Source: Acidobacteriota bacterium | GTDB lineage: Bacteria > Acidobacteriota > Blastocatellia > HR10 | Reading direction: 5' to 3' | DNA: 49,200 nucleotides | Assembly: GCA_030550025.1 (NCBI GenBank) | Contig: JAUQQC010000008.1 | Coordinates: forward strand, 1-49,200 | In this document: positions 36,516 to 45,108 of the stretch, piece by piece | How positions within the stretch are numbered: the stretch's first letter is position 1 | Layout: each line of letters begins with the position of its first letter | Notes under the pieces: model-generated | The model's input: the letters and a program-made list of their open reading frames with translations, nothing else | The model's database searches: none | What the model was told of the DNA's origin: nothing | Made by a program: the position numbers and the translations under genes

Positions 36516-37810
36516 AGGGAAAGATGGCGATCGCGCATGCGCTCGAACGAGAAGCGGAGAAGCTGCTCGCGTGCATCCATTGCGGGCTCTGCGTGAGCGC
36601 TTGTCCGACGTATCTGCGGCTCGGCGATGAGAACGATTCGCCGCGCGGGCGCCTTTATCTCATGCGAGCGGCCGCTGAAGGGCGTCTGCCGCTGACCTCC
36701 GAAGCGCTCGCGCGCCACATTGACCTCTGCCTGGGTTGCCGCGCTTGTGAGACGGTGTGTCCTTCGGGCGTACGCTACGGGCGGGTGCTCGAAGCCATAC
36801 GCGCTGATCTCGCGCGCCAACGGCGGACGCTCGAACACCTAAGCGTGCGGTTCCTTCTGAACCACGTCTTCACGTCGCCGACGCGTCTGCGGTGGTTTTT
36901 CGCTCCAGCCCGATGGCTGCGACGTCGCGCCTTCGCCCGAAGATTGGCAGAAGGGAGACTTCTCCCGACCCGCCTGAAGCTCGCTCTCGAACTGCTCTTG
37001 GCGACCTCGCCCGAAGTGGACCCGATCTTCTCGCTCCCGCGCGAGCGCCGAGCTCCCTCATTCGCCTCCACGCGGGACCAAAAGCGGCGCGTCGCCTTCT
37101 TCGCGGGATGCGTCGCCCGCGAATTCTTCGAGCTGACGAATCGCGCGACGAAAGATGTCCTGGTCGCACACGGCTGTGAGGTCGAGGACCCACCGGATCA
37201 AGTCTGTTGTGGCGCCCTGCACGCTCACGCTGGAGAGATCGAGACGGCGCGCGCCCTCGCGCGAAGGAACATCCGCGTCTTCGAGCGCTCGGCGGCGGAA
37301 GCCATCGTCGTCAACGTCGCCGGCTGCGGCGCCATGCTCAAGGAATACGGCGAGCTGCTGGCCGACGATCCCGAATATGCCGCACGCGCTCGGGCCTTCG
37401 CCGCGCGCGTGCGCGACATCTCGGAATATCTCATCGCGATCGGGTTGCGGCCTGGACCGCGCCCGGTGAAGCTCACGGTCACGTATGATGCGCCGTGTCA
37501 TCTGCATCATGCGCAGCGCGTCACGGCGGCGCCGCTTGAGCTAATCCGTCGCCTCCCCGGCATCACCTTCGTCCCCCTGGTCGAGTCGGAGATGTGTTGC
37601 GGGAGCGCCGGGATCTACAATCTGCACCATCCGGAACTCGCCGATTGGCTGCTCCATCGCAAGATCGAACACCTCCGCCGAACGGGTGCCGACGTGTTGC
37701 TCACGGGCAACGCCGGGTGTCTCCTGCATCTTCGCCGTGGCGTACGGCAAGCCGGCCTCTCCATTCGCGTCATGCACCCGATTGAGCTTCTAGCCCTCAC
37801 GTATGAATGA
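36512..37810 (+). CDS. glcF: Glycolate oxidase iron-sulfur subunit GlcF
   Basis: 432 residues from ATG 36512. Two ferredoxin-type 4Fe-4S motifs (C21/24/27/31 and C73/76/79/83), then two CCG-type domains with CCGALH and CCGSAG near 245 and 370, as in heterodisulfide-reductase-like proteins. It carries electrons from GlcD/E to quinone. A longer in-frame reading upstream lies inside glcE and is rejected. Confidence 0.94.
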   Translation: MKGKMAIAHALEREAEKLLACIHCGLCVSACPTYLRLGDENDSPRGRLYLMRAAAEGRLPLTSEALARHIDLCLGCRACETVCPSGVRYGRVLEAIRADLARQRRTLEHLSVRFLLNHVFTSPTRLRWFFAPARWLRRRAFARRLAEGRLLPTRLKLALELLLATSPEVDPIFSLPRERRAPSFASTRDQKRRVAFFAGCVAREFFELTNRATKDVLVAHGCEVEDPPDQVCCGALHAHAGEIETARALARRNIRVFERSAAEAIVVNVAGCGAMLKEYGELLADDPEYAARARAFAARVRDISEYLIAIGLRPGPRPVKLTVTYDAPCHLHHAQRVTAAPLELIRRLPGITFVPLVESEMCCGSAGIYNLHHPELADWLLHRKIEHLRRTGADVLLTGNAGCLLHLRRGVRQAGLSIRVMHPIELLALTYE

Positions 37811-37837
37811 GGGGAAACTTTCAGTGGGGGAGAGAGG

Positions 37838-38791
37838 ATGAAGATCCATCAACTGCGCATCCCGACTCCGTTCCCCGTCGGCCCGATCAACGTCACGCTG
37901 CTTGTGGAAGACCCGATCACGCTTGTGGATACTGGCCCGCAGACCGATGAAGCCTTTGCCGCCCTACGCGAACAAGTGAGAGCCTGCGGCATCTCGCTGG
38001 AGCGGATTCGCCGAATCGTCCTCACCCACTCGCATGAAGATCACGCGGGCCAAGCAGCGCGTTTGCGAGCGCTCTCTGGCGCGACCGTCTACGTTCACCC
38101 CTGGGAGGCCGAGCGCTTGAGTCCCGCTTTCGACTACACGGCGTATCGCCACCTGCTGGCAGAATTAGGCGTGCCGGAAGAGATCATCACCCAATTCGAA
38201 GCCCTTCGCCGGAGGCTCCGCGAATTGATCGCTCCGGTCCCGGAGATCGCACTGCTTGAGGACGGAGATGAACTCACGTTCGAGCGTGAGTCCTGGCGCG
38301 TCGTGCACACGCCGGGACATACGCCCGGCCACATCGGCCTCTTTTCCGAGGGCCGACGCCTCCTCATCGCTGGAGACACGGTCCTGAAGCGAATTACCCC
38401 GAATCCCGTGCTGAATCCAGACCCCCAGAACGCATGCCGCCGCTTCCCTTCCCTTCGCCGTTTTCTCGCGAGCTTGGATCGGCTGCGAGAGCTAGCGCCG
38501 GTGTCGGTCTTCACTGGCCACGGCGAGGAAGTCCAGGACTTCGAGGCATACCGGCATGAGATTCGCCGTCACGTGCAAGAGCGGCAAAGGGCCATTCGCG
38601 CGGCCCTGGGCGCGCAGACGTTGACGCCGTGGGAACTCTCCCTGCGCCTCTTCCCCGAGGCGCGTACCGATCAACGATTCCTCGCCCTCTCGGAGACGAT
38701 CGCGCATCTCGACCTCGCTCTCTCCGAAGGGATGGTCATTCGCGAACAACGCGATGGGATCGAGTTCTATCGCGCGATTCCATCCCCTTGA
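37838..38791 (+). CDS. Metallo-beta-lactamase-fold hydrolase
   Basis: 317 residues. The zinc motif HSHEDH (64-69: H64, H66, D68, H69) and further ligands in HTPGHTPGH and FTGHGE place it with glyoxalase II/LACTB2-like hydrolases. A winged-helix-like C-terminus (about 245-317), as in LACTB2, follows. Substrates in this family include thioesters and RNA. It lies 27 bases behind glcF, so a link to glycolate or glyoxal metabolism is possible but unproven. Confidence 0.85.
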   Translation: MKIHQLRIPTPFPVGPINVTLLVEDPITLVDTGPQTDEAFAALREQVRACGISLERIRRIVLTHSHEDHAGQAARLRALSGATVYVHPWEAERLSPAFDYTAYRHLLAELGVPEEIITQFEALRRRLRELIAPVPEIALLEDGDELTFERESWRVVHTPGHTPGHIGLFSEGRRLLIAGDTVLKRITPNPVLNPDPQNACRRFPSLRRFLASLDRLRELAPVSVFTGHGEEVQDFEAYRHEIRRHVQERQRAIRAALGAQTLTPWELSLRLFPEARTDQRFLALSETIAHLDLALSEGMVIREQRDGIEFYRAIPSP

Positions 38792-38797
38792 AGAGAG

Positions 38798-38826
38798 TTG
38801 ACGTCCACGCCCTTCCCCCCTAGAAT
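38798..38826 (+). promoter_or_regulatory. Promoter of the ferredoxin-NADP reductase gene
   Basis: TTGACG (38798-38803), 17 bases, TAGAAT (38821-38826). The leader is about 115 bases and carries no clear structure. Confidence 0.7.
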
Positions 38827-38948
38827 TTGCGCCTTGGGCAGCGACACGTTGCAGCACATATGCACAGAGGAACGCGACAATGAGGGCCGCTTTCCTCCGA
38901 TTGCCCCTCACAGCTTTGAGTTGAGGATCTCCACAGGAGGGAAAACGG

Positions 38949-40319
38949 ATGGCAGCACCGAGGGCTTCTCACCTGATCGTCATCATCGGCGCCGGCCCAG
39001 CGGGGATCTACGCTGCGGGGAAACTTGCGGAAGCCGGCCATCACATCGTCCTTGTGAATCGGGACATCAAGCCGGGAGGACTCGCCGAATACGGGATCTA
39101 TTTCACGAAGCATCGGATGAAGGAAGGGATCCGGAAGCACTTTCGGCGCATCCTCGCTCATCCGCACGTCCACTACTTCGGTCACATCCGCGTGGGGAGA
39201 AACGGCGACGTCACCCTGGATGAAGTGCGCGCGCTATTGCGCCCATCGGCCGTGCTGATCACTACGGGCGCTCAAGGGACGAAGTTCCTCGGCATCCCCG
39301 GCGAGCACGCTCCGGGCGTCTATCACGCGAAGGACCTCGTCTATCACTACAATAACCTCCCGCCCTTCAGTCAGCGCACCTTCCTCATCGGCCAACGCGT
39401 CGCCATCATCGGCATCGGCAACGTGATGGTGGACATCGCACACTATCTCATCCATGCCCGTAAGGTGGAAGAAGTCATCGCCGTCGCCCGTCGCGGGCCT
39501 GGCCAACGCGCGTACACGGATAAAGAGTTCAAAGCCATCGCGGCCAACCTCGATGTGGACGACCTGCGCCGGGAGTTAGAGCGCATTCGAATACGCCTGG
39601 AAGCGATCGGCGAGGACGTCGAGGAGCTGTATCGCGAGCTGACCAAGCACGTGAATACTCCACCGGAAGAGGGCCCAAGCCCCACGCGCTTTCGCTTCCG
39701 ATTCCTCTGCGCGCCGAAGGAGATCGTCCTCGGTCCCGAAGGCCGTCCGAGTGCCTTGCGCGTCGAAGACACGGAGCTGGTACGCCGTGACCATTCCATC
39801 GTCGCCAAAGGTCTGGGGACGTACTGGGACATCCCATGTGATACCGTCATCTTCGCGGTCGGCGACAAGGTGGATGAGGATTTCGGCTTACCTGTTCGAG
39901 GAACGGAATACGTGACTAATCCCCACCCGGATCCGCACTACCCGGGCGATGAGGCTTATCAGGTATACGATCCCGAGAGGGGAGAAGTCCTCGAGGGCCT
40001 CTTCGTCGCCGGATGGTCGCGGAAGGCGTCCGACGGTTTGGTCGGAAAGGCCAAACAAGATGGCGAGCGAGGCGCCGAAGCCCTACTTCACTACGTGGAG
40101 CGCCTTGTGGTCGAACCGGTGGAAGATCTCGCCGAGCGTCTTGAGGCCTTCCGCGAGCACTTGCGCGCGCGGGGGGTGCGCTTCGTCGAATACGCCGAGG
40201 TCCAACGTCTGGAAGACGCCGAACGGCGCGAGGCCGAGCGGCGTGGGCTCGAATGGTTCAAGTTCGCGACGGACGAGGAGATGTTTCGCGCGATCGAATC
40301 CACAGCGGTAGCAGGATGA
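38949..40319 (+). CDS. Adrenodoxin-reductase-like ferredoxin/flavodoxin-NADP oxidoreductase
   Basis: 456 residues. FAD site VIIGAGPAGIYAAGKL (11-26) and an NADP-site variant VAIIGIGNVMVDIAHYL (about 154-170) match FprA/adrenodoxin reductase proteins, as does GLFVAGWSRKASDGLVG, which binds the flavin. It moves electrons between NADPH and ferredoxin. The C-terminus (about 370-456) is a charged helical extension not usual in FprA. AGGAGGG precedes the start. It has its own promoter. Confidence 0.85.
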   Translation: MAAPRASHLIVIIGAGPAGIYAAGKLAEAGHHIVLVNRDIKPGGLAEYGIYFTKHRMKEGIRKHFRRILAHPHVHYFGHIRVGRNGDVTLDEVRALLRPSAVLITTGAQGTKFLGIPGEHAPGVYHAKDLVYHYNNLPPFSQRTFLIGQRVAIIGIGNVMVDIAHYLIHARKVEEVIAVARRGPGQRAYTDKEFKAIAANLDVDDLRRELERIRIRLEAIGEDVEELYRELTKHVNTPPEEGPSPTRFRFRFLCAPKEIVLGPEGRPSALRVEDTELVRRDHSIVAKGLGTYWDIPCDTVIFAVGDKVDEDFGLPVRGTEYVTNPHPDPHYPGDEAYQVYDPERGEVLEGLFVAGWSRKASDGLVGKAKQDGERGAEALLHYVERLVVEPVEDLAERLEAFREHLRARGVRFVEYAEVQRLEDAERREAERRGLEWFKFATDEEMFRAIESTAVAG

Positions 40320-40351
40320 GGGGTGAGCATCGGGACTCTTCTTCAGCATCC

Positions 40352-40380
40352 TTGACGATGCCCAGGTGCGATGATACATA
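40352..40380 (+). promoter_or_regulatory. Promoter of the PPC-like secreted protein gene
   Basis: TTGACG (40352-40357), 17 bases, TACATA (40375-40380). Initiation near 40387 gives a leader of about 36 bases containing GGAGGTGA. Confidence 0.6.
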
Positions 40381-40422
40381 TGGGGTTGTGTCGGATGAGA
40401 GACCAATGCAGGAGGTGATTTG

Positions 40423-41862
40423 ATGAGGAAGAATTTCATGGTCCTTGCTCGTTCCCTTATTCCCGCTCTGTTGATCCTTGGCTTGATGCCTCCGACGAGG
40501 CCGTGGACAGGGGGTTCCGTTTTCCCTCTTGCACGGCCTCAGGCCCAGGAAGAGGTCGTCATCGAAGAAGAGGAGCCGAATGATACCCCATTGACAGCTC
40601 AGACCCTCCCTTTCCCGCGTCCGGGCGAGAAGGTCACTTTCCGAGGTCGGATCGCGCGCGGGGATAAGGGAAGTCGCAGCGAGGAGCTGGAGACGTTCTT
40701 CAGCCAATTCGGTTATGAGGTGGGTGAGATCCAAGATTGGATCGTCGCTGATCCGGATGCCCTCGGAGATGCCGCTTTGGGAGATGGACCGATCCCTCTG
40801 CGGATCACCGCTGATTGGAGAGCGGCGACGTCAACCCAACAAGCGCAACAAGAGACCGATCTCGATTTCTGGGTTGGTGCGTTGATAGACGATGAAACGT
40901 TTTTCATTGATGGATTCAAGGTCATGAGCGATATCCAGATGGCTACGGATCAGCGTCCGGAATCTTGGCCACGTCGCGACCAGCCGCAGCAAGCGGTCGT
41001 CCTCTATCTGCAACCGAAGGGCGTGCGGACGAGCGATGGAGAACCATTGCCCAATGATGGCTTTGCGCGGAAGCTCGTGATCGGCATCCAGCACTTCAGT
41101 GGCCCGGCAGCCGAATACACGGTGACGATTGAAAACCTGGCCGCGACCGGAACGGAGCAGGCGCCCTCCATAGAGCTAGAATCCCATCAGGTTGACGATG
41201 GGTTTTTCTCGATCCAATTTTTCGGAGGGCCTTCCGGAGCGATTCTCCTCAACCGATTCCGCCCCAGCCGCTATCCGGCGCGCCTCGTCGCGGTGAGCCA
41301 TCCGTTCTTCAGCTTCCGCGATCTCCCTGACCCAAGCGGCAAGTCCATCCGCGTGCTCGTGCTCGCTGGAGAGAGCGACCGGCCAGACGCGACGCCACCT
41401 CCCCTTGACCAAGCTCGCGTTTTGTTCGATAAGATGCTCCCGATCCCTCGGACGATCGAGAGCATCGGCGAAGTCATCGATCTGCCCATTGATCCACCGG
41501 TGACCATCGAGTCCGGTGTCGTTTACGTTGGGTTCCAATTCCCCTCGGATCCGATCGAGCAGACGGGGATCGCGCTGGCTCTTGACCGGAATCCGGCTCA
41601 ATTTCTCCGCACCTACCTCTCAGTTGATAACGGCCAAACGTGGGGGCGCCCACGTCGAGATGAGCCCTTCACGGGTTTGCCTGTCTTCATGAACGCCAAC
41701 ATCCGGGCGACGTTCGCCTTCGGGAAGATCGTCTCTTCTCAGATCGTGCGCGAATCACCGCTGAGAAAACGGCTCATGGGGAGTCACCCGGTGGCGCCTC
41801 TGAAGCCGCTTCGGATCGAACGCCTCGGGGAGGTGAAGGTAGGAGAGATCGTCGGCTGGTAG
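40423..41862 (+). CDS. Secreted protein with a PPC-like domain, unknown function
   Basis: 479 residues from ATG 40423, preceded by GGAGGTGATTTG. A signal peptide (to about 42) is followed by EEEEPNDTPLTAQTL, the EPND motif that opens bacterial pre-peptidase C-terminal (PPC) domains, which are beta-sandwiches of exported proteins. The rest is beta-rich with no catalytic motif I recognise; it ends in a basic, Pro-rich stretch. Next gene is 11 bases downstream. Confidence 0.75.
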   Translation: MRKNFMVLARSLIPALLILGLMPPTRPWTGGSVFPLARPQAQEEVVIEEEEPNDTPLTAQTLPFPRPGEKVTFRGRIARGDKGSRSEELETFFSQFGYEVGEIQDWIVADPDALGDAALGDGPIPLRITADWRAATSTQQAQQETDLDFWVGALIDDETFFIDGFKVMSDIQMATDQRPESWPRRDQPQQAVVLYLQPKGVRTSDGEPLPNDGFARKLVIGIQHFSGPAAEYTVTIENLAATGTEQAPSIELESHQVDDGFFSIQFFGGPSGAILLNRFRPSRYPARLVAVSHPFFSFRDLPDPSGKSIRVLVLAGESDRPDATPPPLDQARVLFDKMLPIPRTIESIGEVIDLPIDPPVTIESGVVYVGFQFPSDPIEQTGIALALDRNPAQFLRTYLSVDNGQTWGRPRRDEPFTGLPVFMNANIRATFAFGKIVSSQIVRESPLRKRLMGSHPVAPLKPLRIERLGEVKVGEIVGW

Positions 41863-41873
41863 CAGGACTTGGG

Positions 41874-42215
41874 ATGGAGATCGTAGATGTCCTTCACCTT
41901 ATCGCCGAGAGGAAGATCGCGGAGGCGATCGAACAGGGAGTTTTTGACAACCTCTCGCTCAAGGGACAGCCTGTGGATCTCTCTTTCAATCCCCTGGAGC
42001 CGCCCGAGCGGCGATTGGCGAATAAGGTCTTGAAGAACGCTGGCCTGTCTCCCATCGAGCTCTCGCTGCATCGTGAGCTGAGTGAGCTGCGGCGAGAATT
42101 CTCCCGCGTGAAGGATCCCACGGAGAGAGAGCGCCTCGCTCGTGAGATTCGCTGGCTCGTCCTGCAGATCCACCTGCTGCTGAAGAGCAAGCCTTCGAAC
42201 GAATGGGCTCCGTGA
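41874..42215 (+). CDS. DUF1992 (DnaJ-homologue-C28-like) protein
   Basis: 113 residues. IAERKIAEAIEQGVFDNLSLKG (10-31) is the family signature. The remainder is helical. DUF1992 proteins are widespread small cytoplasmic proteins, also found as a domain of eukaryotic DNAJC28; their role is unclear and no J domain is present here. Probably cotranscribed with the secreted protein gene. A strong stem-loop follows its stop. Confidence 0.85.
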   Translation: MEIVDVLHLIAERKIAEAIEQGVFDNLSLKGQPVDLSFNPLEPPERRLANKVLKNAGLSPIELSLHRELSELRREFSRVKDPTERERLAREIRWLVLQIHLLLKSKPSNEWAP

Positions 42216-42227
42216 GCGACTCACGGT

Positions 42228-42247
42228 GCGCTCCTGTAGAGGAGCGC
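42228..42247. terminator. 8-bp stem-loop between convergent genes
   Basis: GCGCTCCT and AGGAGCGC pair perfectly around GTAG. There is no T run on either side, so it may act as an mRNA-end stabiliser or a rho-assisted stop for the two converging operons. Confidence 0.5.
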
Positions 42248-42282
42248 GATCGAGATGCCGTTCGCCGGATGATCAGGAGCTT

Positions 42283-43587
42283 TCAGCGCTGAATTCCCGT
42301 CGGGAAGATACGGCGAGCTGAGCCGATATAGATGGCCTCTTGCACATCCCCACCGGCGAGCGAAGCTTGAAAGTATGTCTTGCCATTTTCAAGCAGGACG
42401 AACTCGCCGATCTGTGCGATGCGTCCATCTCGTTGAGGGGCTGGATCTCCGATCTCGGCGACCGTGGTGGTGACGGTCAACGGTCCCAAGCTGACAAGAT
42501 AAAGGCCTCCGGGCGTATCCCTTCCGGTGACCGTCGCCCGAAAGACGAGCTGCTCGCCATTGTTGCTACTCAACTCGCCGAAGCGCTCGAATCGCCCGGG
42601 GCCAAAAGGGACATTGCCCCCCTGAAGGACTTTCGACTGAAAGAAAACGAGAGGGCCGACGGTGACCGCTTCGAAAATGCCCTCCTTGGCGCGCTCACCG
42701 GTCAGGGTCGCGACGAAGACCAACTCGTTTCGATTTAAGGAGACGAAGCGAAATCGGTCGAAACGTCCGAGGCCGGGTCCTCCGGGAGCGTCTTCTCCAG
42801 AGAGGACAATGGATCGGGCGAATTCGCTGAGCTGCGGGAAAAGCGTCATCAGGAAGATCCCCTCCGGGGATTCGTCCCCCTCTACCTCCGCGATGAAGGC
42901 AATACGCACAGCTCCCAAGGGAAAAGCGTCAATCGAGAGCGTGGAGAAATCCCCGAACGCGCGGTATCGCCCTCGGCGCACGCCGATGGGTTGCCCTTGG
43001 AGAACGAGAGCGCCAACGTCCCCTCCTGCGACAAGCGCGAAGAAGAGGCCACGACGCGTCCCCTCGCCTTCCTCGACGACCGCTCGGAAGAGGACGACTT
43101 CCGTCTCTGGGATCGGGAGGATGCCGAACACGCGGATGCGATCCGTGAGCTCCAGCCGTTCAAAGGCGGCGAAGCGCCCGCGCGTCTGCGGTGCCAGTTG
43201 CCCGGCGAGCACAAGAGGACGGACGCGCTCGTGGGCTCGGACAATGAAGAGACCGCTTGAAGTTTCCCCTCCCTCCAGGGAGGCATGGAAGACCACCGTC
43301 CCTCGCCGATTGATCCGGACGGGGCCGAACGTTCGGAAACGACTACCGCGCGTCATCGGTGCTTCCTCGCCAGTCGCCACGAGCCGAAGCGGGCGCGGAC
43401 CGCTCTTCAGGAAAATGCCCTCAGGAGTCGTGTACACGACGTCTTCGTGATCGTTCACCGAGAGATAGGCCAGCTCGACCGTCGGCTCTTCGGGAATCGG
43501 CACGCGCGGTCTTCCCCATGGTGCCGGACCGAGCATCATAAGCCCGATGCCCAAAAGCAGGACGATAGGCAGATGTCGTCGTCTCAT
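42283..43587 (-). CDS. Exported NxxGxxxF-type tandem-repeat protein (DUF7453-like)
   Basis: 434 residues from ATG 43587, with GGGAGC ahead; the longer start at 43689 would precede the signal peptide. Residues 1-22 are a signal peptide. About six units of 55-65 residues follow, each with R[FY]..F..... and N..G..VF.A.....G.......GIF or LY motifs (for example INRRGTVVF and SNNGEQLVFRA). This is the choice-of-anchor tandem-repeat plan, likely a beta-propeller. Role unknown; it closes the UDP-glucose dehydrogenase operon. Confidence 0.8.
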   Translation of the reverse strand: MRRRHLPIVLLLGIGLMMLGPAPWGRPRVPIPEEPTVELAYLSVNDHEDVVYTTPEGIFLKSGPRPLRLVATGEEAPMTRGSRFRTFGPVRINRRGTVVFHASLEGGETSSGLFIVRAHERVRPLVLAGQLAPQTRGRFAAFERLELTDRIRVFGILPIPETEVVLFRAVVEEGEGTRRGLFFALVAGGDVGALVLQGQPIGVRRGRYRAFGDFSTLSIDAFPLGAVRIAFIAEVEGDESPEGIFLMTLFPQLSEFARSIVLSGEDAPGGPGLGRFDRFRFVSLNRNELVFVATLTGERAKEGIFEAVTVGPLVFFQSKVLQGGNVPFGPGRFERFGELSSNNGEQLVFRATVTGRDTPGGLYLVSLGPLTVTTTVAEIGDPAPQRDGRIAQIGEFVLLENGKTYFQASLAGGDVQEAIYIGSARRIFPTGIQR

Positions 43588-43609
43588 TTTTTCAGCTCCC
43601 GCTTGGGGA

Positions 43610-44440
43610 TCAACTCGATGACACGGCTTCCTCAGAACTTCGATCAGCGAGAACGGCGACCACATAGCCGATGCCGAAGGGGTGCGCATAGGAGAGGACG
43701 CGGTGGCGCACCGGGGTTTCCTCAGCCGCGCCCACCGCGATCAGGATCGGGCGATGGCCGCATTCGACAGCGAGGTCGCGCAGCTCGGGCGCAATCCGAG
43801 AGAGCCGGGCGAAATCTCCTTGCTCCAAGGACGAGACGATCTCGCGATCGAAATCAGCGGCGCGAGGATGATACCCATAGGGGGCGGCTTCGCTTAAGCG
43901 ATGACTCAAATTCGCGCTGGCGATGAAAACGGCACAACGTCCGAGCGCGCGCGCCGCACGCTCGATGCATCGTCCATAGCGGATATGGTCTCGATCCGGG
44001 AGATACGAGCTGCCCAAGACGACGACGCGGCCTCGCCATCCCGCTTCGTGAAGGAAATGAAGAGGCACGAGTGCTCCATGATCGAGCGGCGTGCCTTCCG
44101 GGATCTCGAAAATTCGCATCCGGTGATCAAGGGCTTCGCCGATGATCTCATCCACGAGCGCCAGATCGTTCTCGAACTGAAGGACGAGCATCGGAAGCCC
44201 GTGATGAGCGAACGACCCTCGCAAGACATCCCCCACGTGGATGCCGAAGGCATCGAATGCGACGGGGGCATGAGGTGTCGCGAGGACGATCGTCTCCGGA
44301 TTCACATGCGCGATCGCGCACGAGAGATGCTCGATCGCACGCACCAAGGGAGCAGCTCCACGCGCCAACTCTCCACTCAGAGCGCCGATCAAGATCGGCG
44401 CGTGCGGGAAGATCGCCGTCATGGTGAGACCGAGAGTCAT
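43610..44440 (-). CDS. MEMO/class III extradiol-dioxygenase-fold protein (AmmeMemoRadiSam protein B-like)
   Basis: 276 residues from ATG 44440, which overlaps the phosphatase stop (ATGA). The LigB/MEMO fold is marked by IFPHAP (10-15), VLATPHAP, the LDHGALVPLHFL segment, SANLSHRL, and the AVECGHRP stretch near the end, which carry the His metal ligands. Members include MEMO1-like proteins and ring-opening dioxygenases. The AMMECR1 and radical SAM partners of the AmmeMemoRadiSam set are not in the window, so the activity is open. Confidence 0.78.
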   Translation of the reverse strand: MTLGLTMTAIFPHAPILIGALSGELARGAAPLVRAIEHLSCAIAHVNPETIVLATPHAPVAFDAFGIHVGDVLRGSFAHHGLPMLVLQFENDLALVDEIIGEALDHRMRIFEIPEGTPLDHGALVPLHFLHEAGWRGRVVVLGSSYLPDRDHIRYGRCIERAARALGRCAVFIASANLSHRLSEAAPYGYHPRAADFDREIVSSLEQGDFARLSRIAPELRDLAVECGHRPILIAVGAAEETPVRHRVLSYAHPFGIGYVVAVLADRSSEEAVSSS

Positions 44441-45006
44441 GGATGCCCAGCTCGCACGGTCACAGGCACCGAGGTTCTCAAGCGCTCGGGAGCCTCCCAC
44501 ACATACCGCTTCATCCCTCGCAGATACCATCGGAAGCCGAAGGCACGCATCTCGCGATAGGCGCGTTCGGGATCCCAGCCTTCATAGAGGATACGATAGA
44601 GCGCGACGATGACGCCCGTGCGATCGGCCCCGCGACGACAATGAACGAGGACGGGACGAGCGGCCGGATCGGCAAGCAGCGCCAGGATACGGAGCACGGC
44701 CTCATCCTGAGGGCGCCGCCATCCGCTCAAGGGGATGTTCACATATCGCATGCCGAGCGACTCGACGAGCGCTCGCTCGCGCTCAGCGCGTTCGCCTGGT
44801 CCGCGCAGATCGATCACCGTTTTCACCCCGAGTCGAGCGAGATACTGAAATCCCACAGCATTCGGCTGCCCCGAACGGTAGAAGCCTTCGGCGACTTGTG
44901 CGAAGCGCGGCAGTCCGGGGAGGGTTGTCTCCTCTTGCGGCCAGACCCACGGAAGCGCGGTGAAGAGGAGAAGGATCCACCACAGATGTCTCGCGCGTTT
45001 CTTCAT
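44437..45006 (-). CDS. Periplasmic dual-specificity/tyrosine-phosphatase-like protein
   Basis: 189 residues from ATG 45006, with GAGGGA ahead; a start 17 codons upstream is less likely. A signal peptide (about 1-23) sends it across the membrane. The phosphatase signature is HCRRGADRTG, with nucleophile C123 and R129; GFYRSGQPN and a general-acid loop region precede it. This resembles bacterial DSP/Siw14-like enzymes, whose substrates may be phosphotyrosine, lipid or inositol phosphates. Within a glycan operon, a lipid-linked sugar phosphate is one guess. Confidence 0.85.
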   Translation of the reverse strand: MKKRARHLWWILLLFTALPWVWPQEETTLPGLPRFAQVAEGFYRSGQPNAVGFQYLARLGVKTVIDLRGPGERAERERALVESLGMRYVNIPLSGWRRPQDEAVLRILALLADPAARPVLVHCRRGADRTGVIVALYRILYEGWDPERAYREMRAFGFRWYLRGMKRYVWEAPERLRTSVPVTVRAGHP

Positions 45007-45108
45007 TCGCACTTCCCTCGACGCCGTCGCCTTCAAGCTCGGCGAAAAACATAGCACAAAATTCGCCTCCCTCCAACCTACTCCTTCAGCTCGAGGATCG
45101 CCATGCCA

